From Pascua guehoae (Eukaryota > Basidiomycota > Tremellomycetes > Trichosporonales > Trichosporonaceae): a stretch of DNA of 64,000 bases. The notes beneath the pieces were generated by a model. It was not told the origin of the DNA and searched no databases. It saw only the letters and a list, made by a program, of their open reading frames with translations. Of the stretch, positions 1 through 11,420 are shown one piece after another. Where the stretch lies: positions 361,281-425,280 of the forward strand of contig BCJX01000017.1 in NCBI GenBank assembly GCA_001600415.1, written 5' to 3'. The first letter of the stretch is position 1; each line of letters opens with the position of its first letter. The position numbers and the translations under genes were made by a program.

Positions 1-252
1 CTGTCGACCCCGCCCAGCGGCGCGTCTGGTGCACGCCTCAACGCCGAGTCGCGCCCGTTTGTCCCTGGCGTCAAGATTATGTCGAGTGGCAGCCCTTTCC
101 TCACGCCCAACTTTAAGGCGGCTGCTTCTACCTCGGTGTCCGTGTCGGCGGCGTCGAGCACCGGGGCTAGTCCTGCGTCGCACCTCGGTGACACTTCGCC
201 GAGCAAGTCTGACATGTCGCACACGAGCGACAAGGCAGAGGACAAGCAGTAG
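1..252 (+). CDS. C-terminal end of a PAM2-motif protein (partial; possible ataxin-2/Pbp1-like)
   Basis: The first base of the window is already coding, so only the last 83 residues and the TAG at 250-252 are present. The reading frame is open from base 1 and uses GC-rich codons. Residues about 14-23 read LNAESRPFVP, which fits the PAM2 pattern L-N-x-x-A-x-x-F-x-P, with Ser at the usual Ala. PAM2 peptides bind the MLLE domain at the C-terminus of poly(A)-binding protein. The rest is a Ser/Ala/Thr-rich, probably disordered tail ending in a charged stretch. PAM2 is found in ataxin-2/Pbp1, Pan3, eRF3 and other mRNA-metabolism proteins. A position near the C-terminus would suit an ataxin-2-like protein, but the Lsm and LsmAD domains would lie outside the window, so the family is not proven. 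Confidence 0.7.
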   Translation: MSTPPSGASGARLNAESRPFVPGVKIMSSGSPFLTPNFKAAASTSVSVSAASSTGASPASHLGDTSPSKSDMSHTSDKAEDKQ

Positions 253-635
253 ATAGGAGGTGGGTGATGACCGCTTACGACTCTGACGACCCCAGTATCG
301 CCGCCCAACGGCAGCCATCGCCGACGAAACATCTTCTTGGCGGACACTCACGCTCGCCGCACCTCAAGCCCCTCACCCGTCTCCTAAACCTCCTCCACAC
401 ACCATTACGCCATACGCCATGCCGCATGCCCGCCCGTTGTTTGTAGCGATCCCAGCTTTCCTCTTTGGCGTCTCACGATACGTACATTTACTTTACCCGT
501 GCCTCTGCGCATTCCTGTGCATGACTGCAGAGCCCTATGCATCGTATGTGGTCTATCGTACAGCGGACAGTGAGGGGGAGACGAGACGAATAACTAGCGG
601 CCGAACTGACGTGTCAGCGGTTGGCAAGACAAGAA
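253..635. other. Intergenic region between two converging genes
   Basis: This stretch lies between the stop codons of the PAM2 gene and the nucleoporin gene, which run toward each other. It should hold both 3' untranslated regions. No conserved coding frame, RNA gene or repeat was seen. Confidence 0.5.
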
Positions 636-1854
636 TTAACTCACAATAAACTCGGCTGCGCGCGACAAGACACCCGACGACTGGTTGCCCTGCTCGTCCC
701 ACGCATAGTCTGCAGTGACGATTGGCGCCTTGGGTTTTGGCTTGAGAATGTTTGTGCTCTGAATCGTCATCGGCGTCCCGACACCGCCGAGGGTGGTTGG
801 CGACGTCGGCGTAGTGGGTCCCACGCCGTTGACGAGGGTGAGCCCCTGTGTGCTCCCCGGTCCTGCGACCTTGAAGCCGAGCATCCAGCGCCCCGACACA
901 ATCTCTCCGTGCCGACGGAGCGCGTGCGATGCCGCGACTGGCGTCGCATACGTCACAATCCACCAGTTGCTCCCGTCCGGCCCGGGCTCGTACGACGCGA
1001 CGGGCCCAATGGCCTCGAGGTAGGGACGCAGGGCGGCGAGGTATTCTGCGGGCGGGCCAAAGACGTGCAGTGCCGTCGTATCCGACGCGGGCTCGAGCGA
1101 GGGTGGCGTCGCGAGCGTGGTCGTGGGCGCGGCGGGCTCGGCGTCGACGCGTTCGGGGGCAGAGTCGTGCAGCGACGAGGTGGGGATCATGTCCTCGTCC
1201 ATTGGCACGGGGCGGGTGCGGATGTTGCGCGGGGATGAGGCGCTGCTGTTAGCCGTGGACGGGAGCGTGGGCGTGGGCGTGGGTGCAGACGTGAGCAGGT
1301 CAGTGAGGGTGTCGTGAATGCCAATGCCCATGACGCGCATTGGAGCTTGGGCAAAGTCCAAATCACCGCATACCACACCATCACACGCCACACATCACAC
1401 GAGCCGGTGCACACAACATACCTCTCATTGAGCGAAGTGGAGAATCGGGCCGTGGGTGACCGCTTCGGCGCAGGCGGCGACGCAACGCTGTTGGGAGATG
1501 TCCCCTGTGCGAGTCAGTAATGATCCCAGCGAGCGCCCAAACTGCCCAAACCACCAAACTCCCGGACCACCACACAACCGCCTACCCGCCACACCCATCC
1601 AAACATGAGAATGGACCCGCCCCCGCACCCGCACGCCACGCCTCGTGCAAAATCCCAAAACTCACAAGCGGAAGCTGCCTCGCAGGCGACGAAACAAAGC
1701 TCGGGAGGAATTTGGGCGCATCGCCCGCCCCCGGGTCGGGGTCATCGCTCACAAAGCGCGCGCGCGTCGACGTCGACCCGGCGCGGGCGGGGCTGTAGAA
1801 GGCCGACGCCGAGCGCCCGGGCGTCTGCTGCGGCTGCGTCCACCAGTCGGACAT
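636..1854 (-). CDS. NUP53: Nucleoporin Nup35/Nup53 (MPPN RRM-type domain)
   Basis: This is a structural nuclear pore protein of the inner ring that links the Nup93 complex to the pore membrane. The start at 1852-1854 gives MSDWW, followed by a short FLPSF motif (residues about 45-50) like the FLPGF of animal Nup35. A Pro/Ser/Thr-rich linker follows, then an MPPN/RRM-like domain (VFGPP ... NWWIVTYATPVAA ... GRWMLGFKV). The protein ends in a short amphipathic helix, RAAEFIVS, matching the membrane-binding C-terminus of the family. Exon 1 is 1854-1666 and exon 2 is 1504-1422. The junction into the last exon is ambiguous: an acceptor before 1345 keeps the segment with GIGIHDTLTDLL but needs a weaker donor, while an acceptor near 1246 fits the phase but removes that segment. 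The identity does not depend on this choice. Confidence 0.85.
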
Positions 1855-2560
1855 GGTGTGGGGTTGGAGGGGGGAGGGGCGGGGTGCGCGGTGGGGGCGA
1901 GGTGGGGTTGGTGTGCTGGACAATGTTGACTTTGGGTGTTGGCGATGGATGGTGGCCAACTCGGTCTGGCCATGGAGTGTTGGGTGCAGGTCAGCGGTGA
2001 TAAGCATAATAAAAGAAGCAACCGGTGTGATGGAGGTGGGATGGGGGTGAAATTGACTCGTCATTGGTCGCGTGGGAATCGCATGGAAATGACGCGTTTT
2101 TTTATTTTGTTATGCTGCTTGTCACCAGATCACATGATCCCATTTACATCAGCAGGCAGGGATATTCGGCTGTTCTGGATCCCGTACACAAAAGGACACT
2201 ATACAGTAGAAGGGAGGGCGTCATGCGGAGCACCAGGGTCGGAGAGAGAGAGAGAGAGAGACCGTCCAAAGTACGGTAGTCTGGGTCCTGAACTCGCAAC
2301 TTGCCTCCCACATGAACAGCTCGTCGTCGTCGTCTCCTCATCAGTGATCGCTAATACACCTGCTTCAACAGCCGGTATACGACTCGACACAAACTCTCAC
2401 CCCGATACCCCGCGACTCGTCGACAGCCGACACCCCACCGACGCCCACAGGCCCGTCTCCACAGTGCGCACAGCGCCACGGAACGCTTTCTCATTGCCCG
2501 CACCAACTTATTTCCGTTCCTCCCGCGCCACCGGCGCTACAACCCGAAGTGACGACAACA
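1855..2560. promoter_or_regulatory. Divergent promoter region of NUP53 and the F-box-like gene
   Basis: This 706-bp spacer separates two genes transcribed away from each other. It has a pyrimidine-rich stretch on the minus strand just before the NUP53 start and a GA repeat near the middle. No TATA box or known operator could be assigned. Confidence 0.45.
2241..2261. repeat. GA dinucleotide microsatellite
   Basis: About ten GA units lie in the divergent promoter between NUP53 and the F-box-like gene. Confidence 0.9.
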
Positions 2561-5060
2561 ATGCCCCGCCTCGAGGACCTGCCGCGCGAGGTCATCCGCG
2601 CGATCGCGCTTGCCGTCTATGACCCCATGGAGTTGACGCAGCAGGACAGGTTGAGTGAGTCCAAGTTTTCGAGCGCGAGCTAGACGCGGTATGCGCGCGT
2701 GCGTGCCGCCCACGCAAAAGTTGGCGAGGTGCCGGTCCTCCTGCAGTAGGCGCCCACTCTGTGCTCGTCTCGGAAAGTCAGCTAGGCGGCGTGCAGATAA
2801 TAGCGGCACTGGTCGTCTTGACCTCTTCACCAACTCCTCACTTGACCTCGCATCCACACACTCCCCGAAGCCAGACAGACCGAGACTAACCACCCAGCAT
2901 GGGGCATCTTCTCCACGGTCGACATGCACCCCGCGCGCCAAGTCGCGCTCACGACGCTCGTGTCCCTCGGCCAGACGTGCCGGCGCGTACGCAGCGAGGT
3001 CCGCATCCTCCTCTTCCGCTGCATCCGCATCCTCACCGTCGCGCAGGCCGAAGAGGTCATTACGGCAGACTGGGCGCCGTATGTTCGGTGAGTTGCTCCG
3101 ACGGCGGCGGGGGGGGCTTGCGGTACGCGAATCAGATGCTCGTTTTGGGGCGGAGAAGCTTGGGCAGCTGGGACGGCGAACAGGCCGGTGTCTTGCCGCG
3201 GAGGCCGCGGCCTGCTGTGTGAGGAGCTGCCAGGCGAGAGCCTGTGGCAGGTGGTAGACGTTGGCGGCGCAGTGACTCGCGCGCGGGGGCGTGGTTGAGC
3301 CGAGACTGGTGGTGGAGATTCCCCCGAATGAGTGAGACAAGTCGCTCGGCGCGGTCGTCGGAGGGCACAGTGGCTGCGCGCCGTGTGTACCTGGTCGCGT
3401 CCGGCGGCGTCATCTGCGTCCACTTGCGCGCCAGCTCTTGCTCAACGTGCATGCGGTGGCCTGTACCCATCCATGAGCGCGCCATTCCTATACTTGCCAG
3501 CCTGCGTAAAGCTCGATGCATGCCCGGGGGCTGACGCCAGTTCACTCATCGTCGACTTGTCAATGTTTGACCCCGATGAGACGGTGCGCTCGTTCTGGAG
3601 CGAGTCTGCGCTCTTAATCCGGGCCATCAATGCGCTCCCGTGTTTGGAACACCTGTGCTTCTTTGCCGACGCCAGCGACGACACGACGCTGGCGTTACTC
3701 TTCACCGCGCTCGTCCCGCGCGACCTCTCGTTGGACGGAGACCCCGAGCGTGCCGCTGAGCCGCGCCGGAAGCGGCGCCGGATCGAGAGTGACGACGATT
3801 TGGCTCTGCGGTACCACCACACAGCGGAAGACGACACGGACGTTGGCGACGAGACGCGCCCGCGGCACACGGTGCCCCTGGCCGCGCGCCTCCGGTCGTT
3901 TGGGTGGCGGCAGCGCGCCGCGCCGCCCGCAGAGTTGCGCCACTTTTCGCAGACGTCGACGTTTGCATCCACCCTCCATCTCCTCCGGCACGCGCACAAC
4001 CTGTCCTTTCTCATTCTCGACGCCGACGTCGACGAGATGGTCGCCGACGATGTTATCCACGCGCTCCGCGAACTCGCACCGCGCAAGTCGCCCGCGTCCC
4101 ACCTCAGTCTCATGCTCTGCGGCCGTATCGCCGGCTGGGACGGGCTCCTACCCGTCCTCGCAGAGACGTTTGGGGACATTAAAGAGCTTTTTATCGACCG
4201 TCCGCTCAAGAAGAATGTCAGGGCGAATGCTGACGCCGACGAGTTTGTGAGTTGCGCCGCTGGTGTTTGTGCCGGTGGTGTTTGTGCAGCAGGTATTTGT
4301 GCCGTGCTTTTGCATTTTTGCCCTTGGGCTGCTACCTCATCCTTCCTGCCGAAGTGCTCCGTCTGTGCGCTCCGCCACCTGATCGAGCCCCTCCCTGGCC
4401 CCTCCCCGAGCCCCTCCCTGGCCCCTCCCCGAGCCCCTCCCCGCGGGCTAGACTCCCCCGCAGGCCGCTTCGGCACTGTCCCTTTCAAGCTGACCCCAGT
4501 GTGCGCGCCTCGAACCCCTCGCCGCCCTCCCACACCTCCAACTCATCCAGGTCGGCTCGTACACATTTACGATCCCCGTCCAGCGCGAAATCGTCCGGCG
4601 GCTAGCGTACCTTATGCCAGGTCTTCTCGCCGTCGGTCTCTTAGGTCAGCAGGGCGACACGACATGGTGGGGCACGTGGCGCCGAGCCCCCCAGTCCCAG
4701 CCGCAGCGACCCCTCTCCCACGCCACCTCGGGCACGCTCGTAAGCTCAATCACGAGTCTGTACTCGACGACCCTCTCGGCCATCGACGCCAGCAGGGTCG
4801 GCGCGGGCGCCCTCGTCCCCACGACCGCGGGGCCGGGCGAACCCCGCATCGCGCCCCTAGGCGACGGACACCTCTTCCTCCTCGAGGACGGCGAGGATGT
4901 GCCCGCCGACGCGGGCGTGGGGCTCCCCCTCTCCCTCGTCGACGAGATTGTGCGCTCACGCCGCTCGTCGGGGGTATGGGGCGACGACACGCGCAGCCGA
5001 CGCAGCTCGATTGGGGATTTGGGCGATGAGAGACTCAGGCTCGTGGCGGCTGCAAAGTAG
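2561..5060 (+). CDS. F-box-like / leucine-rich protein (hypothetical, 4 exons)
   Basis: The start at 2561 (MPRLEDLPREVI) begins with the LP-x-E-V-I pattern of an F-box. The following exon (TWGIFSTVDM ... GQTCRRVRSEVRILLFR) has the cysteine/leucine spacing common in fungal F-box proteins. F-box proteins bring substrates to SCF ubiquitin ligases through Skp1. Exons are 2561-2654, 2898-3087, 3541-4246 and 4500-5060. They join in phase and give 516 residues ending in TAG. The middle contains an Arg/Lys-rich, possibly nuclear-localising patch (PRRKRRRIESDDD) and leucine-rich stretches. The C-terminus is Ser/Arg-rich. Intron 2 is long (453 nt) and its exact acceptor is the least certain junction. 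Intron 3 carries a 23-bp tandem repeat. The substrate is unknown, and the F-box call rests on short motifs only. Confidence 0.65.
4385..4442. repeat. 23-bp tandem repeat, about 2.5 copies, in an intron
   Basis: The unit starts with GAGCCCCTCCCTGG and is repeated at 4385, 4408 and 4431 inside the last intron of the F-box-like gene. Confidence 0.9.
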
Positions 5061-5620
5061 GGCGGGGGGCGGGTGGGGAACAGGGGTGCCGGGAACGGGG
5101 GTGCGGGGGGATGCGGGGGATGTGTGGGGATGCGGGGGATGGGGTCTTGATACGTTCAGAAACTACAGAGGCGGTCGAGTCGAGTGTCCAGAGAATACTT
5201 TCTACTTTGGTGACTAACTCTTGGCGGGCGGGTGGTGACTGGTGACGTCGTCTGATGTCGTGAATAATGTCGGGTCTTTGGAACTAGTGTATGCATCAGC
5301 TCTGACAATGACAAGACGACTCTGGGATGACTCTGGGAAGGCAGACTGGGCTGTGTTAATGAGTACAGGCTGGTGGGTATGGGCCGCCGCCTGATGACGA
5401 TTGCACCGTACACGACACAGGGTTGGACATCGAGGTCACCAACACCCAAGACAGACAAGACAGACAAGCCTCGATATGCATGCTTCTCATGCACGGACCT
5501 CTGATCACCACGACGCCTGTGTCTACGCACCGCCTCGCATCAAACACTGTCGCGTCCCTCGACCTAGACAAAAAGGAGCCATTCTCTCACTGTACCTCTT
5601 CTTCTCCACCACCATTCATC
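5061..5620. other. Intergenic region upstream of the AN1-kinase gene
   Basis: This holds the 3' flank of the F-box-like gene, which opens with a G-rich, imperfectly repeated stretch (5060-5150), and the promoter of the AN1-kinase gene. The latter ends in a pyrimidine-rich leader just before the start codon. No other gene was seen. Confidence 0.45.
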
Positions 5621-7633
5621 ATGACCTCGTCAAGCTCATCAACCATGGCAGTCATCCAGCGCGACCCTCTCGAGTGCACCGCCTCTGCGTGCGAGCACGC
5701 CCGCCCCCATCGAAGTCATCAAGTGCCCCGTTTGTGAGCTGCGCTGGTGCCAGGCGCACGTCCTCTCGGACAAACATGCATGCTCGATGCTCGAGGTGGG
5801 TACACTTGCCCCTCACGTAGCTGACGATAGCCCAAGGATCGGGGCCGGATCGCCCAGCACACCACCGATGCGCAGGTAAGCGACCTGAAACCTGAAACGC
5901 CCTCTCTCCCCCCCTCGTCCTCATCTTTCCTCTCCCCTGTCCCTTCCCCCCCCCCCCCCCTCCCCTCCCCCTCCCACGTCTCGTCTCACAGCAGCTCTAC
6001 GCCACCTCCGCACACCTCGCGAGGGTCGCGCCCGTCGCGGCCACCGCGATCCGGCACGTCCCCGTGACCAGCTTCACCCTCCCGCCCACATCCGCCAGGC
6101 GGAGCGAGTACGAAACCTGGCGCCGGGGCGCGATGCACTTCCACGTCCCCCTCGCCTTTGCGGACGGGACGCGGTGGGTGGCCCGCGCGAGGATCCCGCA
6201 CCACCAGTGCACGCCGGCATTTCGCGCGCTCTTCCTCCAGAGCGAGGTTGCCACCATCAAGGCGCTCCGGACCGTCGCGCCCGAGTGGGTGCTGGAGGCT
6301 TGGATGCCCCCGCAGGAGCGTGAGTCCCGATGGGCGGGACGTGGGACTGGAGGATGTGGCTGACATTGAGCGGGGCTGGATTACTTCTTTGTCGAGGCGC
6401 TCGAGGAGGGCTCGCGGCCGATTCGGACGTTTGTTAAGCCCCAGTGGATGGTGGATCGGCAGGCGAGGGAGGTGGAGGGAGAGGAGAAGACTATCAAGAA
6501 CGACAAGGGGGAGGACAAGGGGGAGAAGAAGGGGGAGGCAAAAGGGGAGGAGAAGGATCATCAAGTCAACAAGGACAACGGCAGCTTGAAGAACGACGAT
6601 GGGGAGGGAATCCACACTCAAAAGGTCGACAACGGCGGTAAGGGGGAGGACACGGGCAGCGAGAAAGACGACAGCAAAAGCAAGGGGGCGGAGAACGGCA
6701 GCAAGGACGAAGGCTCGGAGGACGGCTCCCTGTGGCCCCCAGGCCCCCAGGCCACCACGAATGGCACCCCCACGCCTCGGTCGGCCTGCGCGACCTCGCC
6801 GCGTTCATCGTCAAGGTCGCCTCGCTCCCCTTCAAGGGTATCGGGAGCCTGGTGGCCGACCCAACCTCGTCTTGCGGGTATGCGGTGGGCCCACTGCTGA
6901 ACATGAACAACCTGTCGTACCCGCTCGGCCCGTTCCGCACGTCGCAGGAGCACTGGCTCGCGCTGATCGACGAGCGCCTCCGGCTCATCGAGGCGGGCAC
7001 GTGGCTGGGCCCGCGCACGCGCGTCATCGCCTACCTCGTCTTGCTGGAGATGCGGGCGCTGGTCGCCGCCGACGACGACATGGCCGTCGAGCAGGTGACG
7101 TACCTCACGCACCGGGATATCAAGCCGGACAACTTTTGGGTGCGCAACGACGGCTCGCTGAGTGCCGTGATTGACTGGGAATTGTACGTTCCGTCCCATT
7201 CCCTCGTCAACGTCCAACCCTGACGTTTAGCGCGTACACGGCCCCGCTCGCCGAGGCGTTCGCTCTCGGCGTCTACGACCTCGACGACGACGACCCGCAG
7301 CGCGCCATGATGACCCTCCTCGCCGACCATGTTGCCGAGCTCGGGCGCGAGGATGTCGCCAAGGCCATGCGCGCAGAGTCAAAGTACGACATGCTCAACC
7401 GCATCATGGAGTGCTACCGAGACTTTGGGGACGAGTACGACAAAGTGTGGAAACTCCGCGTCGAGGTGCTCGGACCCGACGAGGCGGGCCCCAAGCCCCA
7501 GAGCCTCGACGAGTGGCGCGAGGGCGTCGAGGCACGGTTTGGGAATCACCCGGGTCTCGTCCAGGTGTTGAAGAATGAGGAGGGGCTCGAGGAAAAGTAT
7601 GATGAGATCGAGAGGCGCCTCATGTGGTGGTAG
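5621..7633 (+). CDS. AN1-type zinc finger fused to an APH/choline-kinase-like phosphotransferase; exon 1 carries a 1-base shift
   Basis: Exons are 5621-5795, 5837-5875, 5992-6319, 6371-6637, 6751-7183 and 7231-7633. All junctions have GT-AG ends. If one C is removed from the run at 5704-5708, the exons sum to 548 codons. Residues 19-24 are C-x4-C, and the second half (after the shift) reads CPVC-x4-C-x2-H-x5-H-x-C, the AN1 zinc-finger signature. The remainder is an aminoglycoside-phosphotransferase-type fold. The N-lobe strand is HFHVPLAFADGTRWVARA, the catalytic loop is HRDIKPDNFWV, and the metal-binding motif is VIDWE. A Lys/Glu/Asp-rich insert of about 60 residues interrupts the N-lobe. 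The substrate is unknown. AN1 fingers usually bind ubiquitin, p97 or the proteasome, so a protein-quality-control role is possible but is inference. The alternative is two genes with an uncertain boundary, though phase is kept across every junction. Confidence 0.75.
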
Positions 7634-8478
7634 TGAAGGTAGTGTTCCCAGCGTCTGTATTGTCGACGCTCGACTTTGAATGCTCGTGAGATGGCCCGAG
7701 CAGATTAGAAGTCGGTGGCACTCGAGGTGAGACGGCCACTGAAGCAGCCACGGTTTTGCCAGATTTCCCAGTCGGCCAGGCTAACGCGTCCGAGACTGCG
7801 ACAAGACAACTTAACCATGTCCATCCAGGATCTTGATCTCCTCGTGCCTTCGGACGAGCCCTCCTAGTGGCAAGCGATAACCGCACTGGCACTGACGAGC
7901 GCCCTCTATCAGCTCCTGATCTCGACCCTTGCTTCGCTAGGACACTCCAGCAGTCAAACTCACCTCACCCACCTCGGCCTCGTATGGAGTCGCCGGTCAC
8001 GGCCAGCACAATCGCTGCACAGGTAATGTACGTCATCGCGACGAGCATGCGCCGGTGTCTGAATCCAGGTGATAACCGTGTTGGAATAGTGACAGCCTTG
8101 TCGCGCTGCCAGTCGCCCCCCGCGGGGCGCCGCGTGGCGCGCGACCTTGTAAGGGTAGAACTCGGTATCTCCGCTCTTCATGTTACTCTATTCTCTAGAT
8201 TCTACAACAGACCAGAGGGGGACGCACGCAACGCCCAAAGTACGACAGGGCGACCGTGGCCGCGTACAAGCCAGCACGGCTCGGGTGCACCTTGGGCAAG
8301 GATGCTGGTGTCGTGTCAGATGTGGGTTTTCCACTGCCCGTCCTTAATCCCACTCGCTCTCTCCATGCGACATGGCTGCCGAGATGCTTGCTGCGGCCCG
8401 CCTCGTCTCGCCAAGCCCCACGCTGTCGGTGCCGCGACAGCCATGTCCCGTCGGTCTCTGAGATTATCCGCAACTCTA

Positions 8479-8743
8479 GTACAGGAGCGACCGGAAAATT
8501 GAGACTGCCACACTAAGCTCGGTCACGATGCGGAGCATGGACACTCTCATCAATACCGTGGTACGAATAGTAGGCCGTACATCAGCTCAAAGCAACCTTG
8601 CAGCTGTAGTTTGCACTATCCATGCACATCAAGGACTGCGACCTCAAGTGGGAGGTGGCGGAGCCTACACTTCCTGCATTTGGGGTACGAGACCCTGCAG
8701 CGGCCGAGCTCAACTGGCCCAATACTCCGGTCGCGCCTGGACT
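8479..8743. mobile_element. MITE-like inverted-repeat element, copy 1
   Basis: The left arm (8479-8522) contains GCGACCGGAAAATTGAGAC and ends in AAGCTCGG. The reverse complement of the right arm (8704-8743) contains GCGACCGGAGTATTGGG and ends GAGCTCGG. The two arms therefore form imperfect terminal inverted repeats of roughly 40 bp around about 180 bp of non-coding DNA. The arms match those of three other elements nearby. No target-site duplication was recognised. Confidence 0.65.
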
Positions 8744-8872
8744 TGAAGCCTCGCTCGCGCCCATATCTATGCAACGTCGTCTACAACGTGTTCGGTAGTT
8801 TTGGTCTGCTCTGCACCGTGACGATCATTGAGGCGTGTTGCGTATGTGTGAGGCCCCCCTACCTCTCGAGAG

Positions 8873-9094
8873 GACAGGTGCGTCCGAAAAGTCATGAAAC
8901 TGCCACAGTAAGCTCGGGTACACGCCCAGTCCGTATGGGGAGGCGGGCAGGGCAGGTGGGACACAACAAGCAGGAAACAGTGGTGTGTCCACTTGCCATG
9001 CCATTGCATTGGTCTAGACAGTTTCCATGCCCAATTTCGACTGGACCAAGCTCAAAGTAGCAGTCTCAAGACTTTCCGGAGGCACACGTACCTG
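8873..9094. mobile_element. MITE-like inverted-repeat element, copy 2
   Basis: The left arm starts ACAGGTGCGTCCGAAAAGT, and the reverse complement of the right arm starts CAGGTACGTGTGCCTCCGG. Both continue into GAC/GAA-ACTGC...TGAGCT-like sequence. The interior (about 8930-9045) aligns by eye with the interior of copy 4, for example the CATGCCATTG segment, so the copies share more than their ends. There is no coding capacity. Confidence 0.7.
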
Positions 9095-9313
9095 CTCTGC
9101 CCATTGCGCGGCATAGTAACACTTGGGGGGGACATCTCCCACACATGGGCTAGTCTGTGTCTTCAATCCTCTCCGCATTCAAACAGGCGTACACGCGACT
9201 AGGACTGAAAAGAGGCCTGCTGGTGTTGTTCACTTTCCACCCGACTCTGTAGCCTGTTCCACGTCGATCTCACAATAATTTCTCGGCGAGAGAGCCCCCG
9301 CACGCTCGTACTT

Positions 9314-9593
9314 GATACAGGCGTGACCGGAAAGTATTGAGACTGCCACGTTGAGCTCGGTGCAAGCATGGAGGGTCTCGTATGTACAAAAAATGCCATC
9401 TCCCACCCTTGTCTCGAGGCTATAGTTGGTGATGTGCATGGTGGACATTACCATTTGGTAGAAGTTACCCTGATGCACAGCTTCCTACCGGTACCATTGG
9501 ATTGATGTAGACAGTGACCACGCTCAACATCGCGTGCGACAGGACTGAAGGTGACAGTCTCTAAACTTTCCAACTTTCCGGCCTCACCTGTGC
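9314..9593. mobile_element. MITE-like inverted-repeat element, copy 3
   Basis: The left arm (from 9314) has ACAGGCGTGACCGGAAAGT followed by ATTGAGACTGCCAC. The right arm (9551-9593), reverse-complemented, has ACAGGTGAGGCCGGAAAGT, then a 10-base insertion, then AGAGACTGTCAC. The element is about 280 bp with no coding frame. Confidence 0.7.
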
Positions 9594-9793
9594 TCGCCCG
9601 CGCCCTTGCCAATCGCTCAAGAGCGACAATGGTTGTCACCCTCCACAAACTCCCGCTCTGCCACCTCGCTGCCACCTCGTCGTACTGGCCATCCAGTCTT
9701 GGAATATTCTTTCGTGGCAGTGTAAGTTGCCAGTGACTAACACCCACTGCGTGCCACCCTCTTTCGGCCAGATGGTCATGGGACACTCGCTCA

Positions 9794-9990
9794 GGTACAG
9801 GTGTGTCCCGAAAGTCGTGGGACTGCCACATTGAGCTTGGGTGCACGCACACGAAATGCAGGGTACAACGAGGAGGGAACACCACTGTGGTCGCTTGTCA
9901 TGCCATTGTTTGGTCGGTAGAGTGCCTATGCGCATTTTCGCCTGGCCCGAGCTCAACGTGTAGCCTCATTTTCGGGACGCACGTGTACCT
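9794..9990. mobile_element. MITE-like inverted-repeat element, copy 4
   Basis: This copy has the best-matched ends. The left end reads GGTACAGGTGTGTCCCGAAA, and the right end, reverse-complemented, reads GGTACACGTGCGTCCCGAAA. The arms extend about 45 bp to a TTGAGCTTGGG / TTGAGCTCGGG motif. The total is about 197 bp, non-coding. The ends suggest the intact family terminus is 5'-GGTACA. Confidence 0.75.
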
Positions 9991-10005
9991 CCAGGGTGGC
10001 TGGGA

Positions 10006-10096
10006 CTGGCACTGGCACTGGCACTGGCACTGGCACGAGGAACACCCCTGCCACAACGCACACCCCTGCCACAACGCACACCCCTGCCACAACGGA
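10006..10096. repeat. Two adjacent tandem repeats (6-bp and 18-bp units)
   Basis: The unit TGGCAC is repeated about five times near 10006-10036. It is followed directly by three copies of an 18-bp unit, CACCCCTGCCACAACGCA, at 10043-10096. Confidence 0.9.
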
Positions 10097-10298
10097 CACG
10101 ACGTCGCTCCGCAACGAGCGCAGCCGCTCTTGTCGGGTCGCGTCAGTCGCCGTGTTCCTTGGACCTGTGGGTGGCTGTAGCCGTGTTTGGTGACAAATAG
10201 CCACAAACAACTCTCCCCTCCCTACTGTTGGTCACAAAAAGACGCAATAGCCACATCCTTATTTGGCAACACTGCCAAAACGGGGTGCAACATGGGGC

Positions 10299-10352
10299 GT
10301 CAGGCTGTGCGTCAGGCTGTGCGTCAGGCTGTGCATCGGGCTGTGCGTCAGT
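10299..10352. repeat. 12-bp tandem repeat, four copies
   Basis: The unit GTCAGGCTGTGC is repeated at 10299, 10311 and 10323, with a variant at 10335. Confidence 0.9.
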
Positions 10353-11030
10353 CTCGAGGCGTCAACACACTGGGAGGAAAGTGCGTCCAAGTGGCAAGAG
10401 ACATGAGGCCCAAGCCAAGTCCAGTCACTAGAAAGAGCTGCTGCCGTCCGTAACAGCTGCCGTAACTGAGCAAGAAAAGCGCAGGTGGGAGTGTAGCTCT
10501 CTCCCGGACGTGTAGTGCAGTGAGCACACATTCAGCAAGCACGGTGTCCGTGTTGGGGCTGTGTGAAGAAACCCGTCGACCACAGGCCAAGACGCCAAGC
10601 GGCAAATCACCAACCCGCGCTCGAGTGAGCAACTTGGCGGGAATGGGATCATGCCAAAGTGTACGCTGGCGACCATGTTTCCTCCCTCTGTGCTACGGCA
10701 CGCCGGCCGACGTCCGAGACCAAACAAACGACGGCACAAACCTTGCCCAACAACGTTGGATAATTAATTAATTTGTCTCATTTCCTCCAGGCAGCAAGCG
10801 CCACAGCATATACTCTTCCCACCGTCTTGGGCCAAACTCTACCCCAGCCGAGCCGGACAGAACGCACCCCTAAAACACACATACGCTCCCAGATTGGCCT
10901 TTTGCGAAATTATGCGTGTCGCTCGCTGTTGCTTTAGGTTACTGGTTGCAACGTGTCAACTGTGATTGAGCCTGTGGAACCGGTGCGGCCCAAGAAACGC
11001 GACCAACGCTCCCCACTCCTGCTGCCGCAG

Positions 11031-11058
11031 ACGCCGTCGCCGTCGCCGTCGCCGTCGC
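11031..11058. repeat. GCCGTC hexanucleotide repeat
   Basis: About four head-to-tail copies of a CGCCGT-type unit lie in the gene-free tract. Confidence 0.8.
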
Positions 11059-11297
11059 GCAGTCGCCGGCATTCTCCAGGACGCGGGACCTGGATGACGA
11101 TAGTGTTCAGACTGAAACACACGGCACCAGGTCGGCGTAATTACTGTAATTGAACGACTCGGGCCGCCAGACACAGGCACACTTCGCCTGGTCGTTGCAC
11201 TTGGCTTCTTGGCGGGCGGGACTGGATGACATCTCGGTGTAGTAACTCGTTTTGGTATGGACGACTTGGCGTACTGGACATGGCTGTGCCGCAGACC

Positions 11298-11360
11298 GAG
11301 GGACAGAGGGACGGAGGGACAGAGGGACAGAGGGACAGAGGGACAGAGGGACAGAGGGAC
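11298..11360. repeat. 8-bp tandem repeat, about eight copies
   Basis: The unit AGAGGGAC is repeated in perfect register, with one ACGGAGGG variant near the start. Confidence 0.9.
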
Positions 11361-11384
11361 GCGCAGGAACGCCCCGACGCAGGC

Positions 11385-11420
11385 ACGACGGCACCACGGC
11401 ACCACGGCACCACGGCACGG
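11385..11420. repeat. 8-bp tandem repeat CACCACGG
   Basis: About four copies of CACCACGG lie 25 bp beyond the AGAGGGAC array. Confidence 0.85.
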